A stretch of DNA of 64,000 bases from JAVJSU01 sp040219275 (GCA_040219275.1 JAVJSU010000076.1:1-64000), one strand, 5' to 3'; numbered from the stretch's first letter, positions 8,739 through 17,813 are shown. A program made the numbers and translations. The notes: generated by a model from the sequence alone, not told the origin.

Positions 8739-9911
8739 ATGAGAACCCAACTTATGAGTGAACCGCAAATCACAACCGATGAGAGAAGAGCAACCCTCCT
8801 TGTAGTAGAAGACGATGCCCATTTGCTCTGGGGTATCCGCGACATCCTTGAATTGGATCACTACAATGTCCTCACCGCACAGGATGGGCAAGAGGCGTTA
8901 GACATTCTCCAAAATACAGACACGCCCTTACCGGATTTAATCGTCTCCGACATCATGATGCCCCATATGGACGGCTTGCAATTCCTTGAAGAAGTCCGCA
9001 AAGTGCAGGATTGGGTACGCATTCCCTTTATCTTTCTCACGGCACGCGGCGAAAAAGGTGATGTTCAGCGTGGCAAGAAAATGGGCGTGGATGATTACAT
9101 TATCAAACCCTTCGATCCCGAAGACCTGACCATCGCCGTAAGATCTCGCTTACAACGTATGGGCGATATTGAAATCTACATCGACGACACCAAAGAAAAA
9201 GCCATCGAAGAAGAGAAGAAAAAACTCGTCACCATGCTCAACCATGAGCTACGCACACCGCTGACCCTCATCGTCGCCTATGCGGAAATGCTCAAAGATT
9301 ATATTGATGTCGAAACACCGGAAACCGAAATCAACGTCTTCCTTAAAGGCGTGAACGACGGCGCGGAACGGATGCGTCGCCTCATCGAAAACTTCATCCT
9401 CACCGTCGAAATCGAAAGCGGCGATGCAGAAAAAACCTTCGTCTGGCGCAGTCACAAAATCGAAAATCTTGATATTCTCGTCAAAACCGCCCACGAACAG
9501 GTCTTCCGCAACGAAAATGCGGGGCGCGTCTGCAATATCACCATGCCCGATTCAGTGCCGGTTGTCTTTGGCGATCAGAGCTTTATCATCGTCATGTTGC
9601 GCGAACTGCTCGATAACGCGGTCAAATTCTCCAACGATACCGATGAAGTCCAGCTATCCGTCACACCCGCCGAAGCCGACATGGTCTGCATCACCATCAA
9701 AGACAGCGGACGCGGCATCCCAACCGATGAACAGGAAAACGTCTGGAAAATGTTCTACCAGATCAACCGCGAAAAATTAGAAGATCAGGGCGGCGGCGTG
9801 GGCTTGACCCTCGTTCAGCAATTGGCGCGTATCCACAAAGGTCGCGTCGAGATGGACTCCACAGAAGGCACGGGGAGCACCTTCCACCTCTATCTGCCCA
9901 CCAACAAATAA
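8739..9911 (+). CDS. Receiver-histidine kinase hybrid (REC-HisKA-HATPase)
   Basis: A 390-residue soluble signalling protein with a CheY-like receiver first (about residues 18-135; acidic pocket VVEDD, phosphoacceptor Asp71 in LIVSDIMMP, Lys in YIIKPF), a short coiled linker, a dimerisation/phosphotransfer domain (His about 169 in LNHELRTPL), and an HATPase domain with N box ELLDNAVKF, G1 DSGRGI and G2 GGGVGLTL. With no sensor domain or membrane segment, its activity is probably set by phosphorylation of its own receiver. The same architecture occurs at 41022-42299. An alternative ATG lies at 8754. A terminator follows. Confidence 0.9.
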   Translation: MRTQLMSEPQITTDERRATLLVVEDDAHLLWGIRDILELDHYNVLTAQDGQEALDILQNTDTPLPDLIVSDIMMPHMDGLQFLEEVRKVQDWVRIPFIFLTARGEKGDVQRGKKMGVDDYIIKPFDPEDLTIAVRSRLQRMGDIEIYIDDTKEKAIEEEKKKLVTMLNHELRTPLTLIVAYAEMLKDYIDVETPETEINVFLKGVNDGAERMRRLIENFILTVEIESGDAEKTFVWRSHKIENLDILVKTAHEQVFRNENAGRVCNITMPDSVPVVFGDQSFIIVMLRELLDNAVKFSNDTDEVQLSVTPAEADMVCITIKDSGRGIPTDEQENVWKMFYQINREKLEDQGGGVGLTLVQQLARIHKGRVEMDSTEGTGSTFHLYLPTNK

Positions 9912-9935
9912 CCCTACATTGCCACTTTAACCATC

Positions 9936-9968
9936 AAGGACGACATTCAACCATGCCGTCCTTTTTTT
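9936..9968 (+). terminator. Rho-independent terminator
   Basis: Stem AAGGACG / CGTCCTT around a 13-base loop, followed by a run of T, 25 bases after the hybrid kinase. Confidence 0.8.
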
Positions 9969-10135
9969 GTTCGCATCGAATAAGCACACATTAAACGCTA
10001 CACAATGTTTAAACTCTCCGCGCCCCGGCGCGCCAGCATCACTTATGGGAGAGGGCAATAACAGCTTGACACCAGCGAACAAACGATCTACATTTAACGT
10101 CGATATTTCCACGATTATGGAGCACTTGTTTCCCG

Positions 10136-10690
10136 ATGGACGAAAACACCCGCACCCATTTCGATAACCTGCACACAAAAGACAAAGACGCGCAAAATGA
10201 TGCCTATTACGCCCTGATGACCGCCACCGATCAACCCGTCGATTGGGCATATGAAGTGTGGGATGGCTTAGTCACGGATCTCAGCCACGCGAACAATCAT
10301 GTGCGGGCGATTGCCTCACAATTGCTCTGCAACCTCGCCAAAAGTGACCCTGAAAATCGCATCCTCACCGACTTCGAAACCTTGCTCAACGTCACCAGAG
10401 ACGAACGTTTCGTCACGGCGCGTCACTGCCTGCAAGCACTCTGGAAAATTGGAATCGTCGGCAACGCCCAACGCGACTTGCTCATCACAGGACTCGAACG
10501 CCGCTATAACGACTGCATCGACGAGAAAAATTACACCCTCATCCGCCATGATATTATCCAGAGTCTGCGGAACGTGTACGATAATGTCCACGACGATGCC
10601 ATTAAAACCAGAGCCTTCGCCCTCATCAAAACCGAAACCGACCCCAAATATCGCAAAAAATACACCACCGTCTGGAAAGATGTGAAATAA
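10136..10690 (+). CDS. HEAT-like alpha-helical repeat protein
   Basis: A 184-residue, wholly helical-looking soluble protein. Segments such as VTDLSHANNHVRAIASQLLCNL, ETLLNVTRDERFVTARHCLQAL and LIRHDIIQSLRNV follow the HEAT/ARM spacing, with a conserved Arg/Asp in the inter-helix turn, giving about three to four repeats. Such short solenoids are usually protein-interaction modules, and no enzyme motif is present. No Shine-Dalgarno sequence is visible before the ATG. The region after it drops in GC and carries a gene remnant on the other strand. Confidence 0.6.
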   Translation: MDENTRTHFDNLHTKDKDAQNDAYYALMTATDQPVDWAYEVWDGLVTDLSHANNHVRAIASQLLCNLAKSDPENRILTDFETLLNVTRDERFVTARHCLQALWKIGIVGNAQRDLLITGLERRYNDCIDEKNYTLIRHDIIQSLRNVYDNVHDDAIKTRAFALIKTETDPKYRKKYTTVWKDVK

Positions 10691-10714
10691 CGGCTACTTT
10701 GCGCTAAATCATTT

Positions 10715-10858
10715 TCAGTGTCGACTGAGAATAGAAATAATTGGTCGCGAAACAGATTCATCCCATGTGATTTTATCGATATTAGCATCTCTAAGTTTAG
10801 AGACTGTGCTTTTGGCAGTTTCTTCATCTTTAGTGTAGGAGAGGAATATATATGACAT
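10715..10858 (-). pseudogene. TIR-domain N-terminal fragment (47 codons)
   Basis: A short open frame starting MSYIFLSYTKDEETAKSTV, then LRDANI, TWDES and a stop after ILSRH. The start matches the first strand and box 1 of bacterial TIR domains (YIFLSY followed by a K/R-D/E turn and a helix), and TWDES sits where the second strand is expected. A TIR domain needs about 130 residues including a catalytic Glu in the middle, so this is at most the first third. Nothing recognisable continues it. Upstream there is only GGAA as a weak ribosome binding site. It is best read as the remnant of a TIR effector or adaptor gene; an unrelated small protein is possible. Confidence 0.45.
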
Positions 10859-10949
10859 GGCGAACTTTCCGTGTAAATGATGTTAGTGCCAGTATAGTCA
10901 TTTAGATCATTTGTGCGCCCCTAAAATTACGGGGTTGCTTTCCCTTTTT

Positions 10950-11060
10950 CCCTTCCCCTCTGCGTTATGCTTTTCCTCTCTCAGCAGATTGCGAAACAAG
11001 TCTCCCCTTGCGATTTAGGAGTGTCTACGCCCGTAAGCGGGGGGAGATTTAGAGAGGGGA
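10950..11060. repeat. Mixed short repeats between genes
   Basis: Contains a CTCTGCGTTATGC word (about 10959-10971), a 25-bp word at 11008-11032 (ttgcgatttaggagtgtcta plus cgccc) that recurs reversed at 29169-29193 with one difference, and a hairpin-like unit AAACAAGTCTCCCC ... GGGGGAGATTTAGAGAGGGG (10994-11058) resembling 15808-15862. Confidence 0.6.
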
Positions 11061-11444
11061 TTACTTTGCGGGCGGTTTGTATTCGCTCATTAAGCGTTGC
11101 ACTTCTTTCTTGAGGATGTTCACCGAAACCGGTTTGGTCATAATCTCGTCGGCGAGATAGGGGTCTAAATTTTCTCGCGCAACCACATTCGCGGTCAACA
11201 TAATCACCTTAATGTCGTACCGATTGAGCGTGTGCCGTAAATATTGCACCAATTGCACGCCGGAAACACCCGGCAGGTTGATGTCCAGAAGCATCACTTT
11301 GGGCAGGTCAGTCTCGGTCTTAAGATACTCCAGTGCATCATCGCCATTATCGAACGATATAGTCTTAAAGCCCGCAACTTCCATGACATGCGCGAACATC
11401 TCCTGAGTGACCACATAATCTTCCACGATGAGTACAGTTTCCAT
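11061..11444 (-). CDS. Single-domain response regulator (CheY-like)
   Basis: A 127-residue protein consisting of one receiver domain: acidic pair in LIVEDY, phosphoacceptor Asp54 in MLLDINLPG, Thr/Ala switch in MLTAN, and Lys in IMTKPV. It has no output domain, so it must act by protein contact or as a relay partner. The window holds several histidine kinases but none adjacent, so the partner cannot be assigned. The start is the ATG at 11444. Confidence 0.9.
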   Translation of the reverse strand: METVLIVEDYVVTQEMFAHVMEVAGFKTISFDNGDDALEYLKTETDLPKVMLLDINLPGVSGVQLVQYLRHTLNRYDIKVIMLTANVVARENLDPYLADEIMTKPVSVNILKKEVQRLMSEYKPPAK

Positions 11445-11623
11445 GCCGAATAGTGTCCCCTCACAACCTTGTCAAATTTTATGGCACATCACTCAGAATA
11501 ATAGCTCATTATATATTACCAGAGCTTACAAAATCCGCCACTTTACGGACGATTTATTGAGAAATTCTTACTGAAGTGTAAGCAGGGCACAGGACGAAGC
11601 ACAGGTTAAAGGGAGATGCGAGA

Positions 11624-11658
11624 AAACGCCAATGTGTTTGGTTGACGCATTGGCGTTT
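11624..11658 (-). terminator. Strong hairpin, probable terminator of the VKOR gene
   Basis: Perfect 11-bp stem AAACGCCAATG / CATTGGCGTTT with a 13-base loop, 23 bases past the end of the minus-strand gene at 11681. Four T follow on the minus strand. Confidence 0.65.
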
Positions 11659-11680
11659 ATCAAGGACGTAAAATCTTCGG

Positions 11681-12931
11681 TCAACGTCTTCCGATCATAG
11701 CTCGTATGAACGCGTTCAGGTTGGCTTGTGTTTGGGGCAAAATCAGCCAGAAAAGCATCAACATCATCAACGCAGACATCAAACACCATGCACAGGTTGC
11801 ACCGATGATGAAGGGTTCTAAAAATGTTAGATAAATCGAGAAACACATGCCAAATAAGATCATCGCGCTTAGCAGATTTTCCGCAAAGGGTATCTGTAAC
11901 CTGCGCCATGTGATCCACGCCACAAAAATGGAACTATAGCCGATAATGCCCAATACCCCGATAGGGATACCCAGCACAGACGCATAAGCACTCTGTTGAA
12001 CAGCATTGCAATTCCCGATTGCTCCACAAACCGCAGTCGATTCGGTGGTTTCAATATGCGTCAAATACAACGCCACCCCCAATCCAGCAATCGTGATGAG
12101 TGGGACTGCCCATGTGTCTGCAATCACTTTGAAGTTTATATCCGCAAAGGTTAGCCCCTCCATCATGACAACAATCCCCAACGCCAACAGAACACCCCAC
12201 GCCAGCAGAGTCGCAGGTGTATCCTCTTCCGGCGTGGAGATCAGCGTTAACGCAACCCCCACGCTGATAATCAATATGATCGCCAGCGCGAAACGGCTCA
12301 ATGCGGGGGTTATGGATTTTCCATGTTGTGCAGAGCGAAAAATCGTAAAGAGGCTCGCAACCAGAATGAGCAGAACGAATACAGCCAGCAAATTCGCAAC
12401 TGAATCTGCATTGCTGGTTACACTTTCGGGTGCGATGCTGTTGATTGAAGTTGGGGAAAGTGACTCAGCGGTTTGCGCGTCAAGCGAATCAAGATAAGTT
12501 GAAAAATAGCTATCCATGCCATAAAAATCCGGCAGAGGGCTACCACCAGAGGCGATCAGTTGACGGATAAGAGGTGTCCCAATATCAGGAATATCCACTG
12601 AACCAAGCAAGAAACGATCCCCGATTAACAATAGAGGCACCGATCCACACCGATCCACTGCATAGGCGCGACAGGCAGAGGCAAACAGGGTTTCTGTCCC
12701 ATCGATGCTGGCATTCACCGGAACAATGACCAGTTGATCGCCAAATTCTGATTCCCATGCAGGAAATACAGTGTCAATAACATGATGACAATGCGTGCAG
12801 GTAGGTAGATAAAAAAAGACCGCATAGACTGGTTCTGATGGGTTGAAAGTATCGCCTGTTTGGGCGCTGGTAAAAGATGGAAAACCAATCAAGAACAAAA
12901 GTAGGCTGAAAAATAGCAAAACCCGTTTCAT
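11681..12931 (-). CDS. Thioredoxin-like / vitamin K epoxide reductase fusion
   Basis: A 416-residue membrane protein for disulfide formation in the envelope. Signal sequence (residues 1-23), an extracytoplasmic thioredoxin-like domain with active site C45-T-H-C48, membrane helices near 180-200, 215-232 and 238-255, then a complete VKOR four-helix unit: loop cysteines in VCGAIGNC, the AYASVLGIPIG stretch and the quinone-side pair CAWC. VKOR should oxidise the thioredoxin partner and pass electrons to quinone, as DsbB does for DsbA. In the well-known bacterial fusions VKOR comes first and thioredoxin last; here the order is reversed. AGGGAA lies 6 bases before the ATG. It is divergent from the ABC permease gene. 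Confidence 0.88.
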   Translation of the reverse strand: MKRVLLFFSLLLFLIGFPSFTSAQTGDTFNPSEPVYAVFFYLPTCTHCHHVIDTVFPAWESEFGDQLVIVPVNASIDGTETLFASACRAYAVDRCGSVPLLLIGDRFLLGSVDIPDIGTPLIRQLIASGGSPLPDFYGMDSYFSTYLDSLDAQTAESLSPTSINSIAPESVTSNADSVANLLAVFVLLILVASLFTIFRSAQHGKSITPALSRFALAIILIISVGVALTLISTPEEDTPATLLAWGVLLALGIVVMMEGLTFADINFKVIADTWAVPLITIAGLGVALYLTHIETTESTAVCGAIGNCNAVQQSAYASVLGIPIGVLGIIGYSSIFVAWITWRRLQIPFAENLLSAMILFGMCFSIYLTFLEPFIIGATCAWCLMSALMMLMLFWLILPQTQANLNAFIRAMIGRR

Positions 12932-13202
12932 GCGATTCCCTAATTTAACTGTTTCCCATTATTGTGAACCAGCCCAGGCAGGGTTGATAGTGAAGTTTGT
13001 CACAAAATGCGATGATCTTTGGCGGGTAAGCAGTGGGTAACAAGTCCCGTGTATGCGTTGAACAAAATTAAAACAATAGGTTTCTAGCAGAACCCTGTGA
13101 TAAACTGTGGATGTTAAGCATTCGAGTCAACCCATAACCGACAAAACGCTGTAAAATCATGTATTGTAAAACGGTAAGTTAATCCCTAGAGTAAACAACC
13201 CC

Positions 13203-14576
13203 ATGACAGAAATTCAACTCGAAGACATCCCAACACCGCCCTATGATCCGAACGCCTTCATGACTCCGCGTGAGCGTGGCTTGCGTCGCATCGGGCGTAT
13301 TCTACTGGTCGGTGCAATCGCCCATAGTGTGCTAGTCATTCTGTTGATCGTGCTCTCCGGCATCGCGGCTTCCTCCGTCAATACCGATTTACTCAACACC
13401 CTCGCCGACCTGACGATGGCACGCTTTACCGATGTCGTCACGAATTCCGCCAAGGATATGGCACTCCTCGCCGGTGTCTTGACGCTCATCCTGAATATGA
13501 GCGCCTTACTCGTCGCCATGATCGGCATTCTGGCACAGGAAGTGTGGGGCGTGGTGTTGACGGGCGCGATCATCCTTGTGAATGCGATTGCGCTGGTCTT
13601 TCTGGGATTTTTCCCGGCACTCGTCGCCATTATTTTCGCCGGATATGCGATGTATCATCTCCTACAAGACTTTCAAGCCTATCGCACCAATCCGGTCATG
13701 CTTAAAGAACTCCGTGAACGGATGCGCGGGGCGCGGGCATTCGTCGTCATTTCGATCTACCTCGGCTTAATGAGCGGATTCGCACTCTTACTCTATTTGA
13801 TTCAGCGGAGTGTAGTGCAAAATCAGGGCACATCCGCTACCGGTGAGCTGGGTCGGACGCTGTTCGCAGGCGTGGTCGGCGTGGAACTCTTGCTGATTAT
13901 CTTCATCGCACCGGCATTCACATCCGGCGCGGTCACCGGCGAACGCGAACGCAAGACCTACGATTTACTACAAATTACCTTGCTCCCACGCTCCTCGTTT
14001 ATCATCGGCAAGCTGGAATCTGCATTGAGTTATATCTTCCTGCTCTTGATGGCGGCAATTCCGTTGCAGAGTATCGCCTTTCTCTTCGGCGGGGTGAGCG
14101 AAACCGAGCTTGTACTGGCGTTCATCATCCTTGCAGTAACAGCGATTACGCTCGGCGTGTTGGGCTTATTCTTCTCCACCATCGTAGACCGCACCTTAAC
14201 CGCAAGTGTACGTTCTTATACCGTCGCCTTTATCATCTTGCTAGGCATCCCGATTGTGCTCAGTCCGGTCATCAACATTTTCACCAATGCGGTCAACGGA
14301 ACAGGCTCTAACTTGACGAATTCGCCCGTGATAGAAGCCATGCTGATCTATACAGGCGGGATTCTAGTCAGCTTGAACCCGATTGCAACCGCCATCACGA
14401 CCCAACAATTACTAGTAGAACAACAAACGCTGGATTTCTGGTCGGCGACCCTGCGGAGCAACGGCAATACGATTCCGGTGGTCTCTCCGTGGATTAGCTT
14501 TACCGTCATTTACCTGACGATCTCCGCGGCATTGGTGGTGCTGGCAGTCCGCCGGATGCGCCGTGCGGAAGAATAA
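13203..14576 (+). CDS. ABC-2 type transporter permease
   Basis: A 457-residue polytopic membrane protein with about nine or ten hydrophobic segments. The central part carries the ABC-2 hallmark: a membrane helix, then SGAVTGERERKTYDLLQITLL, a conserved Arg/Lys stretch, and SSFIIGKLESALSYIFLLL. Such permeases pair with a separate ATPase for export of proteins, lipids or polysaccharides, but no ATPase gene is adjacent in this window, so the partner must be elsewhere. The N-terminal 170 residues form an extra bundle of four helices before the ABC-2 unit. The start has no clear Shine-Dalgarno sequence. Confidence 0.8.
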   Translation: MTEIQLEDIPTPPYDPNAFMTPRERGLRRIGRILLVGAIAHSVLVILLIVLSGIAASSVNTDLLNTLADLTMARFTDVVTNSAKDMALLAGVLTLILNMSALLVAMIGILAQEVWGVVLTGAIILVNAIALVFLGFFPALVAIIFAGYAMYHLLQDFQAYRTNPVMLKELRERMRGARAFVVISIYLGLMSGFALLLYLIQRSVVQNQGTSATGELGRTLFAGVVGVELLLIIFIAPAFTSGAVTGERERKTYDLLQITLLPRSSFIIGKLESALSYIFLLLMAAIPLQSIAFLFGGVSETELVLAFIILAVTAITLGVLGLFFSTIVDRTLTASVRSYTVAFIILLGIPIVLSPVINIFTNAVNGTGSNLTNSPVIEAMLIYTGGILVSLNPIATAITTQQLLVEQQTLDFWSATLRSNGNTIPVVSPWISFTVIYLTISAALVVLAVRRMRRAEE

Positions 14577-14649
14577 TCTGCTAAAATAATGTCATGCTAA
14601 TTGAACACCCAACTCAACTCAGACAGCACGTATATGAGGTTAAATCATC

Positions 14650-15051
14650 ATGGCAATCACGGTGCGATGGGCAGACGATATAGATAACGTTATTCTCTGG
14701 GAATTTGGCGAAGTGTGGTCATGGGAAGACTTTTATCAGATGGGACCGCAGTCAGGCGTTATGATTGCAAGTACATCTGAACGGGTGGATACAATTATGA
14801 TTTCTTCCGCTAAAGAAATTCCGGCGGGTGCTTTTACACAATTTGATAAATTGGCAAAGGTCGATATACCGGCAAATCATGGATTGATCGTCATTGTCAA
14901 TCCGGTCATTGCGGCACAAACAATGGTGAAAATTTCGGCGAAGATGAACGATGTGAGCTACTGGAAGTTGGCGGACTCTTACGATGAAGCGAAACAGCTA
15001 ATTGAAGAAGACAGGCGACAGAGCGAAAATAAGGGTGGAGACACGGCTTAA
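14650..15051 (+). CDS. STAS/SpoIIAA-like small protein, paralogue of 1315-1734
   Basis: A 133-residue soluble protein homologous over its length to the one at 1315-1734 (shared ITVRWADD/IELFWDND start, VIL..F, W-(E/D)-(D/E) helix, and a D(S/T)YDEAKQL-type C-terminal helix). The last residues are polar and disordered-looking. GAGG stands 10 bases upstream of the ATG. Its stop overlaps the start of the VOC gene (TAATG), so the two are translationally coupled and probably work together. No catalytic motif. Confidence 0.65.
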   Translation: MAITVRWADDIDNVILWEFGEVWSWEDFYQMGPQSGVMIASTSERVDTIMISSAKEIPAGAFTQFDKLAKVDIPANHGLIVIVNPVIAAQTMVKISAKMNDVSYWKLADSYDEAKQLIEEDRRQSENKGGDTA

Positions 15052-15734
15052 TGCACATCAAAGAGGTTCATTTACAATCAAATACTCTTGATGCCTTGCA
15101 CACCTTTTACGCGGAAACACTCGGCTTGCCCGTTCATTGGAGCGATGACGAAGATGCGCTAGAAATCACCATTGGCGCGTCTCTGCTCCGGTTTACGCAG
15201 GGCGGCGCATATCGTTATCATCTCGCCTTTAACATTCCCGAAAATCAATTTGATGCGGGCAAAGCGTGGATCAAAGCACGGCAACCGCTGATCCCATTAC
15301 CGGACGGTAACGACATCATTCACTTCAGAGCATGGGTTGCACACAGCCTTTATTTTTACGATAGCGCGGGCAATGTGCTGGAATTTATCGCCCGCCATCG
15401 TCTACACAATGCAACGGATGAACCGTTTAGCCCGTCGTCGATTCTGTCGATTAGCGAAATTGGCTTTGGTGTGCCGGATGTCCCTGATGCGGTCTATGAG
15501 ATTAACGCGGCGTTTGATCTGCCGATTTTCGATGGCGCAGACAGTGCTGATTTTACGGCAATCGGGAACGATGACGGCTTGTTTATCGTCGTTAAAGTAG
15601 AACGCGAATGGTTCCCGAATACGGGTGTTCCGGCGAATAACATCCCGCTGACCGTTGTGATAGACCATCCGCATCAAGACAGCGTGCTCACCCTGCCGGA
15701 TACATTCTGCACGATCATCGGGCGGATGGGTTAA
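15051..15734 (+). CDS. VOC (glyoxalase/dioxygenase) superfamily protein
   Basis: A 227-residue protein of the vicinal oxygen chelate fold. The first module (residues 1-115) has the usual strand-helix pattern and candidate metal ligands His7 (KEVHL), His57 (YHLAF) and a Glu near 112 (NVLEFIARH). The second module (about 130-227) looks weaker; it contains EIGFGVPDVP but no evident ligands. Glyoxalase, dioxygenase and resistance enzymes share this fold and the substrate cannot be told. It is coupled to the STAS-like gene upstream through TAATG. Confidence 0.7.
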   Translation: MHIKEVHLQSNTLDALHTFYAETLGLPVHWSDDEDALEITIGASLLRFTQGGAYRYHLAFNIPENQFDAGKAWIKARQPLIPLPDGNDIIHFRAWVAHSLYFYDSAGNVLEFIARHRLHNATDEPFSPSSILSISEIGFGVPDVPDAVYEINAAFDLPIFDGADSADFTAIGNDDGLFIVVKVEREWFPNTGVPANNIPLTVVIDHPHQDSVLTLPDTFCTIIGRMG

Positions 15735-15784
15735 TGATTTTGAACATTCATGGTTACGGAAAATAGCGTAATCCCCATTCCCTA

Positions 15785-15862
15785 ACCCGATTCTCAGGGA
15801 AGGGGAAACAAGTCCCTCCATACGAAGTGGGGAGGGATTTAGGGAGGGGATACCAAGAAATA
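15785..15862. repeat. Hairpin repeat (GGGAGGGATTTAGGGAGGGG type)
   Basis: Non-coding unit ccctaacccgattctcaggg followed by aaacaagtccctccatacga and gtggggagggatttagggag. It resembles 10994-11058 and, in part, 52152-52193. It ends 31 bases before the next gene. Confidence 0.55.
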
Positions 15863-15893
15863 ATCGTTTGGTTATTGTAAGGAACAAAAATTT

Positions 15894-17804
15894 ATGGCGA
15901 CACAGGTACAACGCCATCAAGAACCTCTCAGTGGATTAAGCACCCTCGTGCGCGGGTGGGAGCGTCGTTCGCGCTTGCAACAGGTCATCAAGTGGTTGCC
16001 CCGTTCGGTGATTCCCGCGCTGGTCGTAGCGGTAACGCTGGTGATTTTGACGCGCTTCAGAGCCGTGATGTCCGATTCAGTTTTGTTGACGATTTTGTCT
16101 GCGCTGTTCGTTGCCGGAATCGTGGCGACTTTAGTGACGATTTACTTCAATCGACGCTCTCCCATAGAAGCCGCCCGCCGTTTTGACGTTACCTTCGGTT
16201 TGGGCGAGCGTGTCTCGACTGCATTGGAACTGATAGACGGTAAAATCCGCGCCAACGATAGCCTGACCGATCATCAGGTTAATGATGCCTACGAACGGGC
16301 ACGTAAAGTCGACGCAAAAGAGGGCATCCCGTTTGAGTTTTTCTGGCGCGATTGGATCACTGTTGTCGTGCTGGCGGTTATTTTTGCGCTGATTTTCTTC
16401 CTGCTACCGAACAAACAAGTCGAGGCGGTGCTTCTGGATAACAGCGCGGCACAGGCGGCGATTGATAATGCCGAAGATGCCGTGATGGATATTATCGAGC
16501 AGGTGGCGGCGGATAGCGCCCTTGATGACGAGACCCGTCAGGAATTATTAGAGACGTTGCAGGTCAATCTGGAAACGTTGCAGGACGAAAACGTGAGCGA
16601 AGAAGAAGCCCTCGCTACGCTGAACGATGTGCAATCCGCATTAGAAGAACGCGCCGAAGAACTCGGTCAGGATAACGCCGCGCAGGATGAGGCGATCCAA
16701 TCCGCGCTGGAAAGTTTACCAGAATCCGCCCCGCAGGAGGGGCAAAATCCTGAAAACGCGGGCGAAGGGCAGAATGAAGCGGGCGCGGGTGCTGATCTGA
16801 GTGACGCGCTGGAAAGCCTCTCCGATAGTATGGAGGGGATGACTCAGGAACAACTCGACGATTTAGCGGACGGGCTGGAACAAGCCGCCAACGCGCTCGA
16901 AGAGTCCAATCCTGAAGCCGCTGAAGCCCTGCGTGATGCCGCAGAAGCCGCCCGCAATGGCGATACCGAAGCCGCGCAACAAGCCATGCAAGAAGCAAGC
17001 GACGCGCTCCAACAACAGCAGGCACAGCAACAACAAAATCAGCAATCTCAAGAAGGGCTACAGCAATCCGCACAGCAAGCCCAACAGGCGGCGAGTGAAG
17101 TCGCGCAGGCGGGTCAGCAACAACAACAGAGTCAGCAAGGGCAACAATCCCAGGAATCGCAATCCGGTCAGCAACAGCAAAGCCAGCAGGGACAATCCCA
17201 GCAAGGTCAACAATCGCAGGAAGGTCAGCAGGGGCAACAGGGAGAGCAAGCCGGACAGCAGGGACAGTCGCAATCCGGTCAGCAACAACAGGGGCAACAG
17301 GCTGGCGGGCAAAATCAGGGTGAAGGCGAAGGCAATCAACCATCAGAGCAAGCGGGCGGTAACGGGGAGGGTCAAGCCGGGCAACAGGGCGAACAGCAAG
17401 CCTCCAGCAGTAATCAGGGAGATAGCAGTCAGGCGGGGAATCAAGCTGGCAGTCTCTCCGATGATACCTCCGGCGGACAGCAGAGCGAGATACAGGCAGA
17501 CCCGTCCGGTGAGGGCGGCGAACGCCAATATGAGCAAGTGTTTGATCCGCGTAGCATCACCGGCGAAGGTGACACAGACATCATCCTGCAACCGGACGAT
17601 TCTAATGAAACGGTGCGCGAGGGGCAATTGAGCGAGAACCCGACGGGCAACGTGACTGTGCCGTATAATCAGGTCTTTAGCGATTATTCCAACGCCGCCG
17701 CAGAAGCCTTAGATCGCGGTTATGTGCCGCTCGGAATGCGCGACATCGTGCGCGATTACTTCTCCGCCCTAGCGCCGTCCGGGAGCAATAATGGCGGGAA
17801 TTAG
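15894..17804 (+). CDS. Membrane protein with coiled-coil and extreme Gln-rich region
   Basis: A 636-residue protein: two membrane helices near residues 35-55 and 58-82, a cytoplasmic helix, a third helix near 155-175, an acidic coiled-coil (about 185-370), then about 180 residues composed almost only of Gln, Ser, Gly, Asn and Glu (about 370-550), and a folded-looking tail (VFDPRSITGEGDTDIIL and NQVFSDYSNAAAEALDRGYVPLGMRDIVRDYF). The tail and membrane start resemble the large membrane proteins that accompany MoxR/DUF58 genes (DUF4175-like), an inference from layout. AAGGAA precedes the ATG by 9. The Gln-rich stretch is repetitive at DNA level (cagcaacaacag words) and so prone to length change. 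Confidence 0.65.
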   Translation: MATQVQRHQEPLSGLSTLVRGWERRSRLQQVIKWLPRSVIPALVVAVTLVILTRFRAVMSDSVLLTILSALFVAGIVATLVTIYFNRRSPIEAARRFDVTFGLGERVSTALELIDGKIRANDSLTDHQVNDAYERARKVDAKEGIPFEFFWRDWITVVVLAVIFALIFFLLPNKQVEAVLLDNSAAQAAIDNAEDAVMDIIEQVAADSALDDETRQELLETLQVNLETLQDENVSEEEALATLNDVQSALEERAEELGQDNAAQDEAIQSALESLPESAPQEGQNPENAGEGQNEAGAGADLSDALESLSDSMEGMTQEQLDDLADGLEQAANALEESNPEAAEALRDAAEAARNGDTEAAQQAMQEASDALQQQQAQQQQNQQSQEGLQQSAQQAQQAASEVAQAGQQQQQSQQGQQSQESQSGQQQQSQQGQSQQGQQSQEGQQGQQGEQAGQQGQSQSGQQQQGQQAGGQNQGEGEGNQPSEQAGGNGEGQAGQQGEQQASSSNQGDSSQAGNQAGSLSDDTSGGQQSEIQADPSGEGGERQYEQVFDPRSITGEGDTDIILQPDDSNETVREGQLSENPTGNVTVPYNQVFSDYSNAAAEALDRGYVPLGMRDIVRDYFSALAPSGSNNGGN

Positions 17805-17813
17805 GCAAGTCGT

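Noticed and set aside
11061..11444. Assigning the single-domain receiver to the hybrid kinase at 8739-9911.
   Set aside because: They are on opposite strands and separated by two other genes; partner choice cannot be supported.
15051..15734. Naming the VOC protein as glyoxalase I.
   Set aside because: Only one module carries candidate ligands and the substrate-contact residues are not recognisable.
16615..17343. Long minus-strand frame (242 codons) opposite the Gln-rich region.
   Set aside because: It is a by-product of repetitive CAG/CAA codons on the other strand, which read as Leu/Val/Ala-rich frames; no start signal.
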